This document shows, piece after piece, positions 16,089 through 25,500 of a stretch of 34,008 nt of DNA. How positions within the stretch are numbered: position 1 is the first letter of the stretch; each line of letters begins with the position of its first letter. The notes beneath the pieces were generated by a model. The model saw only the letters and a program-made list of their open reading frames with translations, was not told the origin of the DNA and made no database searches. The DNA is from an uncultured Bacteroidales bacterium (GTDB lineage: Bacteria; Bacteroidota; Bacteroidia; Bacteroidales; Paludibacteraceae): positions 1 to 34,008 of the forward strand of contig CACYKR010000016.1 of the NCBI GenBank assembly GCA_902774995.1, in the 5' to 3' direction. Both the position numbers and the translations under genes were made by a program.

Positions 16089-17279
16089 ATGAAAATCTTA
16101 GTTCTGAACTGCGGTAGCAGTAGTATCAAGTATAAGCTCTTTGAGATGGAGAGCAAACAGGTGATGGCGCAAGGCGGTATTGAGAAGATCGGTCTGCCGG
16201 ATTCGTTCCTGTTAGTCAAACTGCCGAACGGCGAGAAAGTGAAATTCGAGAAACCGATGCCCGAACATACCGTGGGTATCGAGCTCATCCTCGAGAAACT
16301 GGTGGACCCGCAAGTAGGCTGCATCAAGGACCTCAAAGAAATCAACGCCGTAGGTCACCGCGTAGTACACGGCGGCGAGAAATTCAACAAGTCTGTACTC
16401 ATCACGCCGGAGGTGAAACAGCAGATTATCGAGTGCATCGACCTCGCTCCGCTGCACAACCCCGCCAACCTGAAGGGTATTGACGCTATCGAGAAGATCC
16501 TGCCGGGCGTACCGCAAGTAGCTGTCTTCGACACCGCGTTCCACCAGACGATGCCGGATTACGCGTACATGTACGCGCTTCCTTATGAATTATACGAGAA
16601 ATACGCTATCCGCCGTTACGGCTTCCACGGCACGAGCCACCGCTATGTCTCTGCACGCGTATGCGAGTTCCTCGGCGTAGATCCGAAGGGCAAGAAGATC
16701 GTCACCGCCCATATCGGCGGCGGCGGAAGCTGCACAGCTGTGATGGACGGCAAGAGCGTGGACACCAGTATGGGTCTGACGCCTGTCGAGGGTCTGGTGA
16801 TGGGTACCCGTGCCGGCGACCTCGACCTCGGCGCAGCGACTTTCATCATGGACAAGGAGCACCTGAACACGGCTGAGTTCAACAACCTGGTAAACAAGAA
16901 ATCCGGTCTGCTCGGCGTGAGCGGCGTTTCGAGCGACTGCCGCGACATCGAGGCGGCTATCAACGCAGGTAACAAACGTGCTGATTTGGCGCGCAAGATG
17001 TTCATCTACCGTCTGAAGAAATACATCGGCGCATACGCAGCTGCAATGAACGGCATTGATATTCTGGTATTTACAGCCGGCATCGGCGAGAACGACCCGT
17101 ATATCCGCGCAGAGGTGATGAAGGGCCTGAGCTATCTCGGTATCGAGCTGGACGAAGAGGCGAACAAGGTGCGCGGCGAGGAGCGTATCATCTCCAAGCC
17201 GGGCAGCAAAGTGACCGTCTGCCTCATCCCGACCGACGAGGAACTGATGATTGCCAGCGATACAATGGCGCTCATCTGA
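16089..17279 (+). CDS. ackA: Acetate kinase
   Basis: AckA turns acetyl phosphate plus ADP into acetate and ATP, completing the Pta-AckA pathway. The 396-aa protein has the normal family length. The two acetokinase signatures are clear: MKILVLNCGSSSIKYKLFEM at the N-terminus and HRVVHGGEKFN (about 89-99). Other landmarks are VFDTAFHQTMP (about 145-155), YGFHGTSHRYV (about 178-188), AHIGGGGSCTAV (about 205-216), MGTRAGDLDLG (about 237-247) and VFTAGIGENDPYIR (about 326-339). It lies 86 nt after pta in the same direction and should share its promoter at 14904-14934. Confidence 0.97.
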   Translation: MKILVLNCGSSSIKYKLFEMESKQVMAQGGIEKIGLPDSFLLVKLPNGEKVKFEKPMPEHTVGIELILEKLVDPQVGCIKDLKEINAVGHRVVHGGEKFNKSVLITPEVKQQIIECIDLAPLHNPANLKGIDAIEKILPGVPQVAVFDTAFHQTMPDYAYMYALPYELYEKYAIRRYGFHGTSHRYVSARVCEFLGVDPKGKKIVTAHIGGGGSCTAVMDGKSVDTSMGLTPVEGLVMGTRAGDLDLGAATFIMDKEHLNTAEFNNLVNKKSGLLGVSGVSSDCRDIEAAINAGNKRADLARKMFIYRLKKYIGAYAAAMNGIDILVFTAGIGENDPYIRAEVMKGLSYLGIELDEEANKVRGEERIISKPGSKVTVCLIPTDEELMIASDTMALI

Positions 17280-17315
17280 TTATGACATCTACCATAGAAA
17301 AACACACCACATTGT

Positions 17316-18959
17316 ATGATAAATAAACCTATTATTTACCAACTCTTCCCGCGTTGGTTCGCGAATTACAACGAGACCCGTATGCGCGACGGCAGCAGGG
17401 AAGAGAACGGTTGCGGCCGGTTCGTGGATATCAACGGGCGTGCACTCAAATCCATTGCGGATTTGGGTGCTACGCATGTCTGGTACACCGGCGTCATCCG
17501 TCATGCTACGGCGGAGTATAACTCCCCCGCCATCACCAAAGGCAAGGCCGGTTCGCCTTATGCCATCACGGACTATTACGATGTCGATCCCGACCTGGCG
17601 AAGAACGTGGACAAACGCATGCAGGAGTTCGAGTCGCTGGTGGCTAGGACTCATGAAGCGGGGCTGGGCGTGATTATTGATTTCGTGCCCAATCATGTCA
17701 GCCGTGAGTACAAGAGCCTCTGCAAGCCTGCCGGCGTGCAGGATCTGGGCGAAGGAGACCATCCTGAATGGGCTTTCTCGCCGCTCAATAACTTCTATTA
17801 CCTCCCCGGCGAACGTTTCACCATGGACAAGGATCTGCAGGGCTACGAGGAGTACCCGGCCAAGGTGACGGGCAACGACTGTTTCACCTCCCATCCGGGG
17901 CTTAACGACTGGTACGAGACGGTCAAACTCAACTACGGCGTGTTCTATCAGGGGGGCGGTGAGAAGCAGTTCGACCCTATTCCCAACACGTGGGTCAAGA
18001 TGCGCGATATCCTGCTCTTCTGGGCGGACAAGGGCATCGACGGCGTGCGGGTGGATATGGCGGAGATGGTGCCCGTGGAGTTCTTCGCATGGGCGATAGC
18101 GCAGGTGAAAAAGAAACACAAGAAGTTCCTTTTCATCGGCGAGTGCTACGACCCCAACCGTTATGACGCCTATCTCGCGGCGGGTTTCGACTACCTCTAT
18201 GACAAAGTAGGCATGTACGACTACCTCCGCGGCGTGATGAGCAAAGGCTGGCCTGCTTCGGGCATTACCCATTACTGGATGCAACACGGCGACGAGCGGC
18301 TGAAGCACATGCTCTACTTCCTGGAGAACCATGACGAGCAGCGTATCGCCAGCGGTTTCTTCTGCGGCTCCGGCCGTTGCGCCGAGCCGGCGATGATCGT
18401 AGCCGCTACTCTCAACCAATGCCCCGTGATGATCTATTCCGGTCAGGAACTGGGCGAACGGGGGATGGATATGGAGGGCTTCTCCGGCATCGACGGACGT
18501 ACCACGATCTTCGATTACTGGGGTGTCAAATCCCTCCAGGCATGGGCTAACAAAGGCAAGTTCGACGGCGCTAAGATGAACGACGCGCAGAAGGAGCTGC
18601 GTGAGTTCTATGTCCGTCTGCTGACGCTGGCGCGGGAGGACAAAGCCATCCAGAAGGGGCAGATGTATGATATCACGTACGCCCAGGGCGATGGTTTCGA
18701 CAAACACCGCCATTACGCTTTCCTCCGCCATACGAAGGGAGAGACGCTGCTGGTGGTGGTCAATTTCCATGACCGCGAGCAGGCTATCAACGTCCGTATC
18801 CCCAATGACGCGTTCGTCTATCTGGGGCTGGAGGAGAAACCGGCTGCTACGGCGGTGGATCTGCTGCGCGGAGAGAAACGCACGATGGATTTCACGCCTG
18901 ACGGATGTACGCAGATTGTCCTGCCGGCGTGGAAAGGCGTGATTCTGAAAATCCGATAA
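17316..18959 (+). CDS. GH13 alpha-amylase-family glycosyl hydrolase, cytoplasmic
   Basis: The 547-aa enzyme carries the four conserved GH13 regions: DFVPNHV (about 122-128), GVRVDMAEM (243-251, nucleophile Asp247), FIGECYD (273-279, acid/base Glu276) and FLENHDEQR (335-343, Asp340). The N-terminus YQLFPRWFANYNET starts the TIM barrel and there is no signal peptide, so it acts inside the cell on alpha-glucans or maltodextrins. The C-terminal beta domain is short. It lies 36 nt after ackA with no promoter between, so sugar release and acetate fermentation may be co-expressed. The subfamily and exact product cannot be read from motifs alone. Confidence 0.92.
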   Translation: MINKPIIYQLFPRWFANYNETRMRDGSREENGCGRFVDINGRALKSIADLGATHVWYTGVIRHATAEYNSPAITKGKAGSPYAITDYYDVDPDLAKNVDKRMQEFESLVARTHEAGLGVIIDFVPNHVSREYKSLCKPAGVQDLGEGDHPEWAFSPLNNFYYLPGERFTMDKDLQGYEEYPAKVTGNDCFTSHPGLNDWYETVKLNYGVFYQGGGEKQFDPIPNTWVKMRDILLFWADKGIDGVRVDMAEMVPVEFFAWAIAQVKKKHKKFLFIGECYDPNRYDAYLAAGFDYLYDKVGMYDYLRGVMSKGWPASGITHYWMQHGDERLKHMLYFLENHDEQRIASGFFCGSGRCAEPAMIVAATLNQCPVMIYSGQELGERGMDMEGFSGIDGRTTIFDYWGVKSLQAWANKGKFDGAKMNDAQKELREFYVRLLTLAREDKAIQKGQMYDITYAQGDGFDKHRHYAFLRHTKGETLLVVVNFHDREQAINVRIPNDAFVYLGLEEKPAATAVDLLRGEKRTMDFTPDGCTQIVLPAWKGVILKIR

Positions 18960-18963
18960 TTCT

Positions 18964-18984
18964 TAATTTTTAATTTTTAATTTT
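18964..18984. repeat. Heptamer TAATTTT repeated three times
   Basis: Three perfect TAATTTT units fill the spacer between the GH13 stop codon and the UbiA gene, followed by a degenerate GAATTTG. The spacer holds no promoter-like sequence. Confidence 0.8.
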
Positions 18985-19942
18985 GAATTTGTTTACGGAC
19001 ATAATGCGGTTGGTGAGGTGGAGCAATCTGCTCTTCCTCGCCGCCCTTGTGTGGCTGATGGAGAAATGGGTGGCGGTGCCGGTGCTGGATGCTGCGGCTT
19101 TCGGCGAGCAGCTGCCGTGGTACACCCTCACGCTCCCCATGCTGGCTACGGTCCTTGTTGCCGCAGGGGGATACGTCATCAATGATTATTTCGATGTGAA
19201 GATTGACCGCATCAACCGCCCTGACGAACTGGTGGTGACGCGTACCGTACCGAAACAGACGGCGATGACGCTCAGTCTCTCTCTCAGCGGGGCGGGTATC
19301 GTCTGCGGGCTGGTAGCGGCGGCAGTGCTCCGGAGTATCGCCATGGGCATGCTTTTTATCCTGGTGCCCGGACTGCTGTGGTTCTATTCATCGAGTTACA
19401 AAAGGCTCTTCCTCGTCGGCAACCTCATCGTCTCGCTGCTGGCGGGACTCACGCCGTTGCTGGTGGCGATGGCGAACGTGGCGCAACTGGAGCTCCGTTA
19501 CGCGCAGCTGTTGCCTTATACCACGCTCACCCATGACCTCTACGCATGGCTCGGAGGCTTTGCGCTCTTCGCTTTTCTGCTGACGTGGATCCGTGAGATA
19601 GTCAAGGATATGCAGGACCAGACGGGCGACCGCGAGTACGAGTGCCACTCCATGCCGGTGGTATGGGGGGAGAAGAAGACGAAGGTCTTCGTCACCGCTC
19701 TGGCTCTCCTGACGATAGCTGTCATCGGTCATCTGTGGTATCACGTCCTGCCGTTCCCTGTCAGCTGGATGAGCCTCAGCACGCGGTATATCTTCTTCGG
19801 TATCGTTGTGCCGCTGCTCTGTTCCTTATGGCTCCTCTGGGCGGCGAAGATACCGTCCGATTACAAAGCATGCCAGCAGCTCGTCAAATTCACGATGCTG
19901 CTGGGCATGCTCTATAGTTTCTGTATAGTCCGAGGTCTCTAA
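18983..19942 (+). CDS. UbiA-family prenyltransferase
   Basis: The product is an integral membrane prenyltransferase with about eight to nine hydrophobic helices. Both Mg-diphosphate motifs are present: NDYFDVKID (Asn67-Asp75, counting from the TTG start) and KDMQDQTGDRE (Asp209, Asp212, Asp216). The acceptor is unknown. Related Bacteroidetes proteins are named geranylgeranylglycerol-phosphate geranylgeranyltransferase or homogentisate/menaquinone-type enzymes; none can be confirmed here. The start is uncertain: TTG at 18983 or 18989 keeps the usual few residues before LVRWSNLL, while the first ATG is at 19004. It lies 23 nt after the GH13 gene and is probably co-transcribed. Confidence 0.88.
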   Translation: MNLFTDIMRLVRWSNLLFLAALVWLMEKWVAVPVLDAAAFGEQLPWYTLTLPMLATVLVAAGGYVINDYFDVKIDRINRPDELVVTRTVPKQTAMTLSLSLSGAGIVCGLVAAAVLRSIAMGMLFILVPGLLWFYSSSYKRLFLVGNLIVSLLAGLTPLLVAMANVAQLELRYAQLLPYTTLTHDLYAWLGGFALFAFLLTWIREIVKDMQDQTGDREYECHSMPVVWGEKKTKVFVTALALLTIAVIGHLWYHVLPFPVSWMSLSTRYIFFGIVVPLLCSLWLLWAAKIPSDYKACQQLVKFTMLLGMLYSFCIVRGL

Positions 19943-19957
19943 CCTCTAACCTCTAAC
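19937..19957. repeat. Heptamer CTCTAAC repeated three times
   Basis: Three perfect CTCTAAC units overlap the UbiA stop codon and fill most of the 25-nt gap to the convergent gene. They are followed by the degenerate TTCTTAC and TTCTTAT. Confidence 0.8.
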
Positions 19958-19967
19958 TTCTTACTTC

Positions 19968-21533
19968 TTATTTCAGCGCAATCACCTGCGCTTCCTGGTT
20001 GTTCATTCCCGGCATGGTACGTCCTACGCCGGCGTTGATGTATGTCGGGTCGCAGACGGTGTATTTGCGGTTCTTGTAGGTCAGGTAATCGCCGCGTTCC
20101 TCGCCGCTGAAGCCTACCGCCGAAGCCAGGTGCCCCGGGTAGTAGAGCAGCACTACGTCCAGTCCCACCAGGTCGCGTACCAGCCGCGAGAAGAGGATGG
20201 CGCGGTCTTCGCAGTCACAATACGGATAGTAGAGGGTCTCTTGCGCGAAGAATGCACGGTCCTGACCCCATACCTCGTCGTCGTATTTGTATTGGAAGGC
20301 GGTCTGTACCCAGTTCAGCAGGATCTCTACCGCCTGCCGCTCGTTCATTCCTGAGATGGTCTTCTTGAGCGTAGGGTAGAGTGCGTTCTGAATGGACTTG
20401 TCCAGCGGGGTGTTCGCATAAGCGGCCCAGCGGGTGGTGAAATCGCCTTTGTAGCATGCCTGCGGGTAGCTGTTGAAGAAATCGATGAGGTTCTTGTTCA
20501 CGCTCACGGAGGCGGTGACGCCTTTCTTCGAGGTCAGCGTACGTTTGGGTGTCGGGTCGGAGTTGAATTTCGGCAGCTGCGCTATCTGCATGGAGAGCGA
20601 TTTCTCCTTGCCGTACTTGGATTCGCAGATATGCATCTTGCCGGACGGTTTGCCGTTGACGGAGTAGAATTTCATACCGTCCAGCTTGAAATACTTCATC
20701 CCGTAGATGTCGTACAGGCTGGCTACGAGCAGTCGCAGGGTACCGTTGTCGTTGCCGATACGGATGCGGTAACCGGACTGTACCAGCAGGAACGCTTGCG
20801 CCAGAGTGGCGGCATTGCCTTTGCCGTACTGTTTCTCACAGGCTTTGCCTAACATATCCATGTACGCCCAGTCGCAGAGAGCATTGGCTTTGCGGGCGTC
20901 AAGGGCAGTCTTGACGGTGATGTCATATTTGCTGTCCGAGAGGGCTTTCCATCCGTCGGCGATGGCGTTCTCGTCGCTGCCCGCCAGACGGAAATTGTCG
21001 TTCTCCGGAAAACCGATTGTCACCAAGGCACCGTAGTAACCTATACTCACGCGTTTGTACGGCAGCTCTTTCGGTGTCTCCACCGGTGCTATAGGTTCCG
21101 GCGCAGGAGCCGGAGCGGGAATCACGATGACGGTCGGTTTCACGGCGATAGGCTTCGTCTCCAGGTCTTGCGGAACAGGGATAGAGGCTATCTCTTCGCG
21201 CACCACCGGATCCTCTTTCGGTGCGGTAGGCTGCACAGGCTGCCGGGCCTGTTGCGGTTCGGGCTCAGGCGCCTGGTAAACCACCGGCTTCACTTCCTTC
21301 TCCTCTTTGGGTACGTCGGCCTCGTGGGCAGGGAACTCCGCCCAGGCGCGGCGCATGAACTCCGCATACTCTTCGTTCACACGCTTACGGAAGGCGTCAT
21401 ACTCCGCCTGCTGGTTGTCCTTGAACTGGTTGAACTGGGCAGCCTGCTGCTGCCGGAACTGCTGGAAAGCATCTACTTGTGCGGTAGCGCTTACGGTTGC
21501 TAAAACAGAAAGGAAAAAGACTGTCTTTCTCAT
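19968..21533 (-). CDS. Secreted transglutaminase-like cysteine protein
   Basis: The 521-aa product starts with a signal peptide (about 1-19, ending ATAQ). A Gln/Phe-rich coiled coil follows (about 22-66; FQQFRQQQAAQFNQFKDNQQ), then a Pro/Glu-rich linker (about 75-157), a central domain, and a C-terminal transglutaminase-like fold. The likely catalytic triad is Cys441 (in CDCEDRAILFSRLV), His468 (in PGHLASAVGF) and Asp495 (in YTVCDPTY). It may be a periplasmic or surface protease or cross-linking enzyme; the substrate is unknown. It begins 15 nt after the stop of the membrane-anchored protein upstream, so the two form an operon from the promoter at 22093-22123. Confidence 0.8.
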   Translation of the reverse strand: MRKTVFFLSVLATVSATAQVDAFQQFRQQQAAQFNQFKDNQQAEYDAFRKRVNEEYAEFMRRAWAEFPAHEADVPKEEKEVKPVVYQAPEPEPQQARQPVQPTAPKEDPVVREEIASIPVPQDLETKPIAVKPTVIVIPAPAPAPEPIAPVETPKELPYKRVSIGYYGALVTIGFPENDNFRLAGSDENAIADGWKALSDSKYDITVKTALDARKANALCDWAYMDMLGKACEKQYGKGNAATLAQAFLLVQSGYRIRIGNDNGTLRLLVASLYDIYGMKYFKLDGMKFYSVNGKPSGKMHICESKYGKEKSLSMQIAQLPKFNSDPTPKRTLTSKKGVTASVSVNKNLIDFFNSYPQACYKGDFTTRWAAYANTPLDKSIQNALYPTLKKTISGMNERQAVEILLNWVQTAFQYKYDDEVWGQDRAFFAQETLYYPYCDCEDRAILFSRLVRDLVGLDVVLLYYPGHLASAVGFSGEERGDYLTYKNRKYTVCDPTYINAGVGRTMPGMNNQEAQVIALK

Positions 21534-21548
21534 GATATGAAGTATTTG

Positions 21549-22070
21549 TTATTCTTTGATGAAGCTGTATTGCGACCGTCCGTTGGTCTCCCGTACGGCG
21601 ATGTTCATGCTGTCGTAGGCGGAAACCAGATATATATGGGCGATGGGTACGTCGCGGAAATCCATTGTGGAGTATTCATATAAGGTGTCATTGCTCTTCC
21701 TCCATCGGAACCAGCCGTTGCCGTGGTAGTTGAGGTCCTCCTCCTGTACGTCGTCTGTTTCATCCCACTCTTTGCCCCAGTAATGGCCTTCGCCGTCATC
21801 GTCGTCGTAGTACACTTTGTGCCAACCTTGGTTCTCGTTGTTCGCCCATCGTCCTACCATCAGCGGGTCGGCAGGCGGCATCTCGCCTTCGAAAAAGACG
21901 ATGCTGTTGGTGGTGTGCTCGTTGGTCATCTCGCCGGACTCAGTCTCTTCGCTCCGGCTGTCTTTCGCCTCCGGATGTTCCTTCCCTTGTCCGCTCAGCC
22001 ATACGGCAGCCCCGATGGCTGCTCCTACCATCACCACGCATGTAAGTAATATAACTGTAGGTTTGTTCAT
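21549..22070 (-). CDS. Membrane-anchored acidic protein of unknown function
   Basis: I do not recognise this 173-aa protein. One N-terminal hydrophobic helix (about 6-27, ILLTCVVMVGAAIGAAVWL) anchors it. A Glu/Ser/Thr-rich linker follows, then a compact C-terminal domain rich in Trp, Tyr and Asp (WHKVYYDDDDGEGHYWGKEW and NGWFRWRKSNDTLYEYSTMD) that suggests a small beta-sheet fold of the lipocalin or beta-sandwich kind. The frame is open to 22166, but the ATG at 22070 follows a good promoter and gives a clean signal anchor; the longer form would start upstream of the transcript. It precedes the transglutaminase-like gene by 15 nt and may work with it. Confidence 0.75.
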   Translation of the reverse strand: MNKPTVILLTCVVMVGAAIGAAVWLSGQGKEHPEAKDSRSEETESGEMTNEHTTNSIVFFEGEMPPADPLMVGRWANNENQGWHKVYYDDDDGEGHYWGKEWDETDDVQEEDLNYHGNGWFRWRKSNDTLYEYSTMDFRDVPIAHIYLVSAYDSMNIAVRETNGRSQYSFIKE

Positions 22071-22092
22071 TGGTGTAATTTTGTTTCGGCTG

Positions 22093-22123
22093 CAAAGATA
22101 CAACAAAAATTGCACATATGCAA
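22093..22123 (-). promoter_or_regulatory. Promoter of the 173-aa / transglutaminase-like operon
   Basis: On the minus strand CTTG (TTG at 22121-22123), 20 nt, then TATCTTTG (22093-22100), about 23 nt before the ATG at 22070. The -33 region CTTGCATATGTGCAA is the same as in the efp promoter. Confidence 0.78.
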
Positions 22124-22158
22124 GCGTTCGCCGAAAAAAATTCATTTTTCGCCATTTT

Positions 22159-22317
22159 GCATCCATCGTGCATCCATCGCATCGTGCACTTCTCGCGTGT
22201 TACTGCGCGAGCCTTATCCCCCACAACCGCCAAAGGCAGCCCGGAGACTGCCTTTCGTGGTTGGTGCTTTTAGCAGAGACTCACGAACGCATCTCGTTCG
22301 CATCCTTAACGTCTCTG
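22159..22317. other. Structured intergenic stretch: 11-nt repeat plus three hairpins
   Basis: GCATCCATCGT/C occurs twice in tandem (22159-22180). Then come CTCGCG/CGCGAG (22192-22197 / 22206-22211). Next is a longer hairpin with AAAGGCAG/CTGCCTTT (22232-22239 / 22248-22255) and an outer CACAACC/GGTTGGTG arm. Last is a nested pair, CAGAGAC/GTCTCTG (22274-22280 / 22311-22317) around CGAACG/CGTTCG. The middle hairpin has a TTTT tail on the plus strand only. It follows the 45-aa gene on the minus strand and may be the 3' end of the surface-protein transcript. No known RNA family was recognised. Confidence 0.5.
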
Positions 22318-22330
22318 TTGGGTGAACGGT

Positions 22331-22468
22331 TTAATACGGATCGCCCGATGCCGGACGTCTTTCCGGAGCTGATGTCTCCGGTGCCGAACTGGAATCCAGC
22401 AATAGTACTGCTGTGTCAGGATGCACGTCCTGTACGTTACTAATAGGTTTCTTATACATCTTCTTCAT
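22331..22468 (-). CDS. Small 45-aa protein with MKKMYKKP N-terminus
   Basis: The 45-aa product begins MKKMYKKPISNVQDV and ends in a Ser/Pro/Glu-rich tail (SSAPETSAPERRPASGDPY). Short proteins of the type MKK-Y-KP plus a variable polar tail are frequent in Bacteroidales genomes and have no known function; I base the call on that resemblance. The frame is open to 22540, but this ATG has an A-rich leader and the upstream residues look non-coding. It lies 103 nt after the 2634-aa gene on the same strand and has no promoter of its own that I can see, so it may be the last gene of that operon. Confidence 0.55.
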   Translation of the reverse strand: MKKMYKKPISNVQDVHPDTAVLLLDSSSAPETSAPERRPASGDPY

Positions 22469-22497
22469 ATGTTTTACTGTCTCTTGTTTCCGGAACT

Positions 22498-22548
22498 CGG
22501 GATGCCGTTTCCGGCACCCCGTGCCCCTTTCACTTTTCACTTTTCACT
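22498..22548. repeat. Hairpin plus heptamer TTTCACT x3 after the giant gene
   Basis: CGGGATGCCG (22498-22507) and CGGCACCCCG (22512-22521) form a 10-bp stem (one G-U pair) on a tetraloop. Next to it the heptamer TTTCACT is repeated three times (22528-22548). On the minus strand this follows the giant gene's stop codon. There is no T-tract after the stem, so transcription may continue into the 45-aa gene. Confidence 0.65.
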
Positions 22549-22571
22549 TGGTACTTATTCCCTTAGTCACT

Positions 22572-25500
22572 TTACTTGACTGCTTTGCCGGTCAAGTCAT
22601 ACATCTGTCCGCCGCGGAGGATGAATACCTGGTTGTCGATAATGACTTTTGTACATTGTACATTGTCACTTTGTACATTCTCCATTCCAGTCGCTACGCC
22701 CGGAGCTTTGCGAACGAGCAACAGACCGTAGCTCTCTGTCGTGCCCTTGCTCAACTCAACCTCGCAAGCACTCATCGACAGGTTCCACATCACGCGGCCG
22801 TCTTTGGTCAGATACAAGTCGGCGTTCTCGTTCTCCGTCGGTGTCTCGATGCGGTACGTGCCGTCTGCCGGAGCGTACAGGCTCAACGCGTACGAAGCCT
22901 TGTCATCTACCATCGGAGCATTAACCATACAGAGTTTCGCGTTGTATGCCTTACCGAATATCTGTGCTACCTTCGGTGCGCTGGTCATCGTCATCTTCAC
23001 GAGGTCCTTGCCGGTCTCGTAAGTTGCGAGAGCGTCCTCAGAAGCCGAGATATAGAGTTTGTCGGTGTACTCTTCATTGCCGAAGGTCACTTTGATATCC
23101 TTAATCTCGTTTGCCGGGGTACGTGCCGGAGCGTAATTGGTACTTCCACCGGCTGCACCGAACGTCATAGTGCCATCTTCAGTAGCCTGGATGAAGAACG
23201 GAGTTCCTACTATGAAGTTTGTCTCATTAGCATTAAATGCCTCGTAGGTGTAACTTACCGGATTGAGAACCTGTACTTTCTGGTCAACCTTTCCGTAAAC
23301 CAATGTCGGGTTACCAACACCGTTCCAACCGTTGTCGTTGTTACCGGTCGAGCTTGCATATTTATACAACGCTTTCGTATTCCCTGCTACGAGAGCACCG
23401 TTAGCGGTCTTCTTGAAGCGGTAGGTGGTGCGAGCGCCGTCAACGGTCATGAGGTAGAACGTACCCGGTACCAATACGCCTCGGTATTTCTTCCATCCGT
23501 AAGCACCCGTTGCGCGGATGTCTCCGTGGTAATCCATGATAGCGTAGTTCACTTCGTTCGTCAGCTTGTTGCCGTCGAGGTCGTAGATACCGTTCATTGC
23601 ATCTACCGGGAACGGAACAGTGAATGCGTGCCACTTGTTCGGGTTACCGTTGTCGCCTAACGTAATGTCGATATAAGCATCTTCTTGTGCTTCGAAGTTC
23701 GATTCCGTTGCGCCGTTCAACTGACCGGATTTACCGCTTGCCATCGTCGTCTCGATAGTGAACGTACCAACGACCGTCAGTTTGTTGCTGCTCAACGTTA
23801 CCTGTCCGCCTGCCTCAATAGTCAGGTTGTCCAGAGTGCTTGCTGCATCTACGGTCAGCGTCTTGCCGTCGGTCACAACAATCTCCGTCACGGTTGCAGG
23901 CAGATCATTGATATCCACGTCTGCACCGGTTGTCAAACTGCTGTACGGATTGAGCGTCATGTCTGCATTGACGGTCAAGCCATCTCCCGCTACATAGTCA
24001 TTGGCTCCGTCGGACCATTTCTCCATGAACGTGTAGCCCGTAACCGCTGCCGGGGCATCGTCAGCACTCAGCGTGCGAGTCTTGCCGGTGGCAACCTTCT
24101 CGGTCTTATCCGTCGTACCATCAGCCTTGTTGAATGTCAACGTACTGAACTGCGTAGTGTAATAGCCGGTACCTTCTGCATAGTAGATGTCAATGTAATC
24201 AACAACATAAGTATAGAAGTTATCTCCCTTTACCCAGAAGTATGATATATTATCAGGGAATCTATATACATACGGATCAGTATTTCCTCTTTCTTCTGCG
24301 ACAAGAATACTTCCGATGATTGTCTTTTTGTCAGAACATGCATATACATCAATATCACTTCGGAACGTACTTGCAGCTGCATAGCCAATCACGATTTTAT
24401 TGATATAAGCAAGTGCAGCCTTATTATATACATAACCATAATCACTAGAGCCCTTATGGAACTGCAGTTTTGCTCCGCTCGCCATTACTTGCTTATGTAC
24501 AAAGCCGTTAGTGAATTCTCCTGCCGATACTTCAGTCTCGCTGCTTTGATAACTACCGGTTATGACACCTTCGTCAATCCTTACCTTTTGTATATTCGAG
24601 AATACCGCATAGTAGTTCGTAGCAGCCGTTACCTTACCGGTTTCGCCAATCATAGTCGGCTCACTCGTCTGGTACGGGAACTTGCTTGCTGACCAGCCTA
24701 CGAAGTGTACATCTTCGCTTACACTCACACCGGCTGCCGTCATAGCATTTGCTACAGCACTTGCAGCAGGCATATCGAAGTTCTCGCTCTGGAACGGATT
24801 CAATGCCAGGTCTTCCAACTCAATATCGTTAGCATAGAACTTAACTGCCACTTGACTTGCTGTTACATAGTTCACTGTAATGCTTACAGCACCCGTCGGG
24901 TTGATGATTGAGAATGTACCGTCTCCGTTGTCGCGGATATCTGCATTTGTCTTCACGAACTCAACCGTCGTGTGCTCAGTTGTTGTCTGGTAAAGATTAC
25001 TGATTGTAATCGTTCCGGCATTATTGTACGACATATCACCCTTCGACGGGTTCGAACCTTTGTTGACGGTAGCGCTATAGATATTGATCTTCTGTGCGGT
25101 CTGCACATTGGTCTCACACAGACTATAGTTGATAGCGAAGTCCAAATTCGTACCTGCCATATTAAATGCACTTGTCGAATATGTGCAAGCAGCCGTTACA
25201 TCCACTTCGCTTCCGTCAGCCAAGGTTGCAGTAACTACCATATCCGTTGCATCGAATGTCTCACCAATGATATAATTGGTCTTGGTTGGAGCGGTCGTGA
25301 TAGCAATACTGCTTACATCCTTCGTCCAGAAGTCCTTCGTGCTGCTATAAGCTACTCCATGTTTATTAACGGCGTACGCACGTACATAATAGTGTGTACC
25401 CTTCGTCAAACCGGTCATGTCATACGAGAAGTCCTCACCTACGGTCGGGTTGCTCGTACCTACTTGCAGTTTGGTAACGCCCTCACCATCCAGTTCCGGA

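Noticed and set aside
22071..22166. N-terminal extension of the 173-aa membrane protein
   Set aside because: It covers the promoter at 22093-22123, so it would not be on the transcript.
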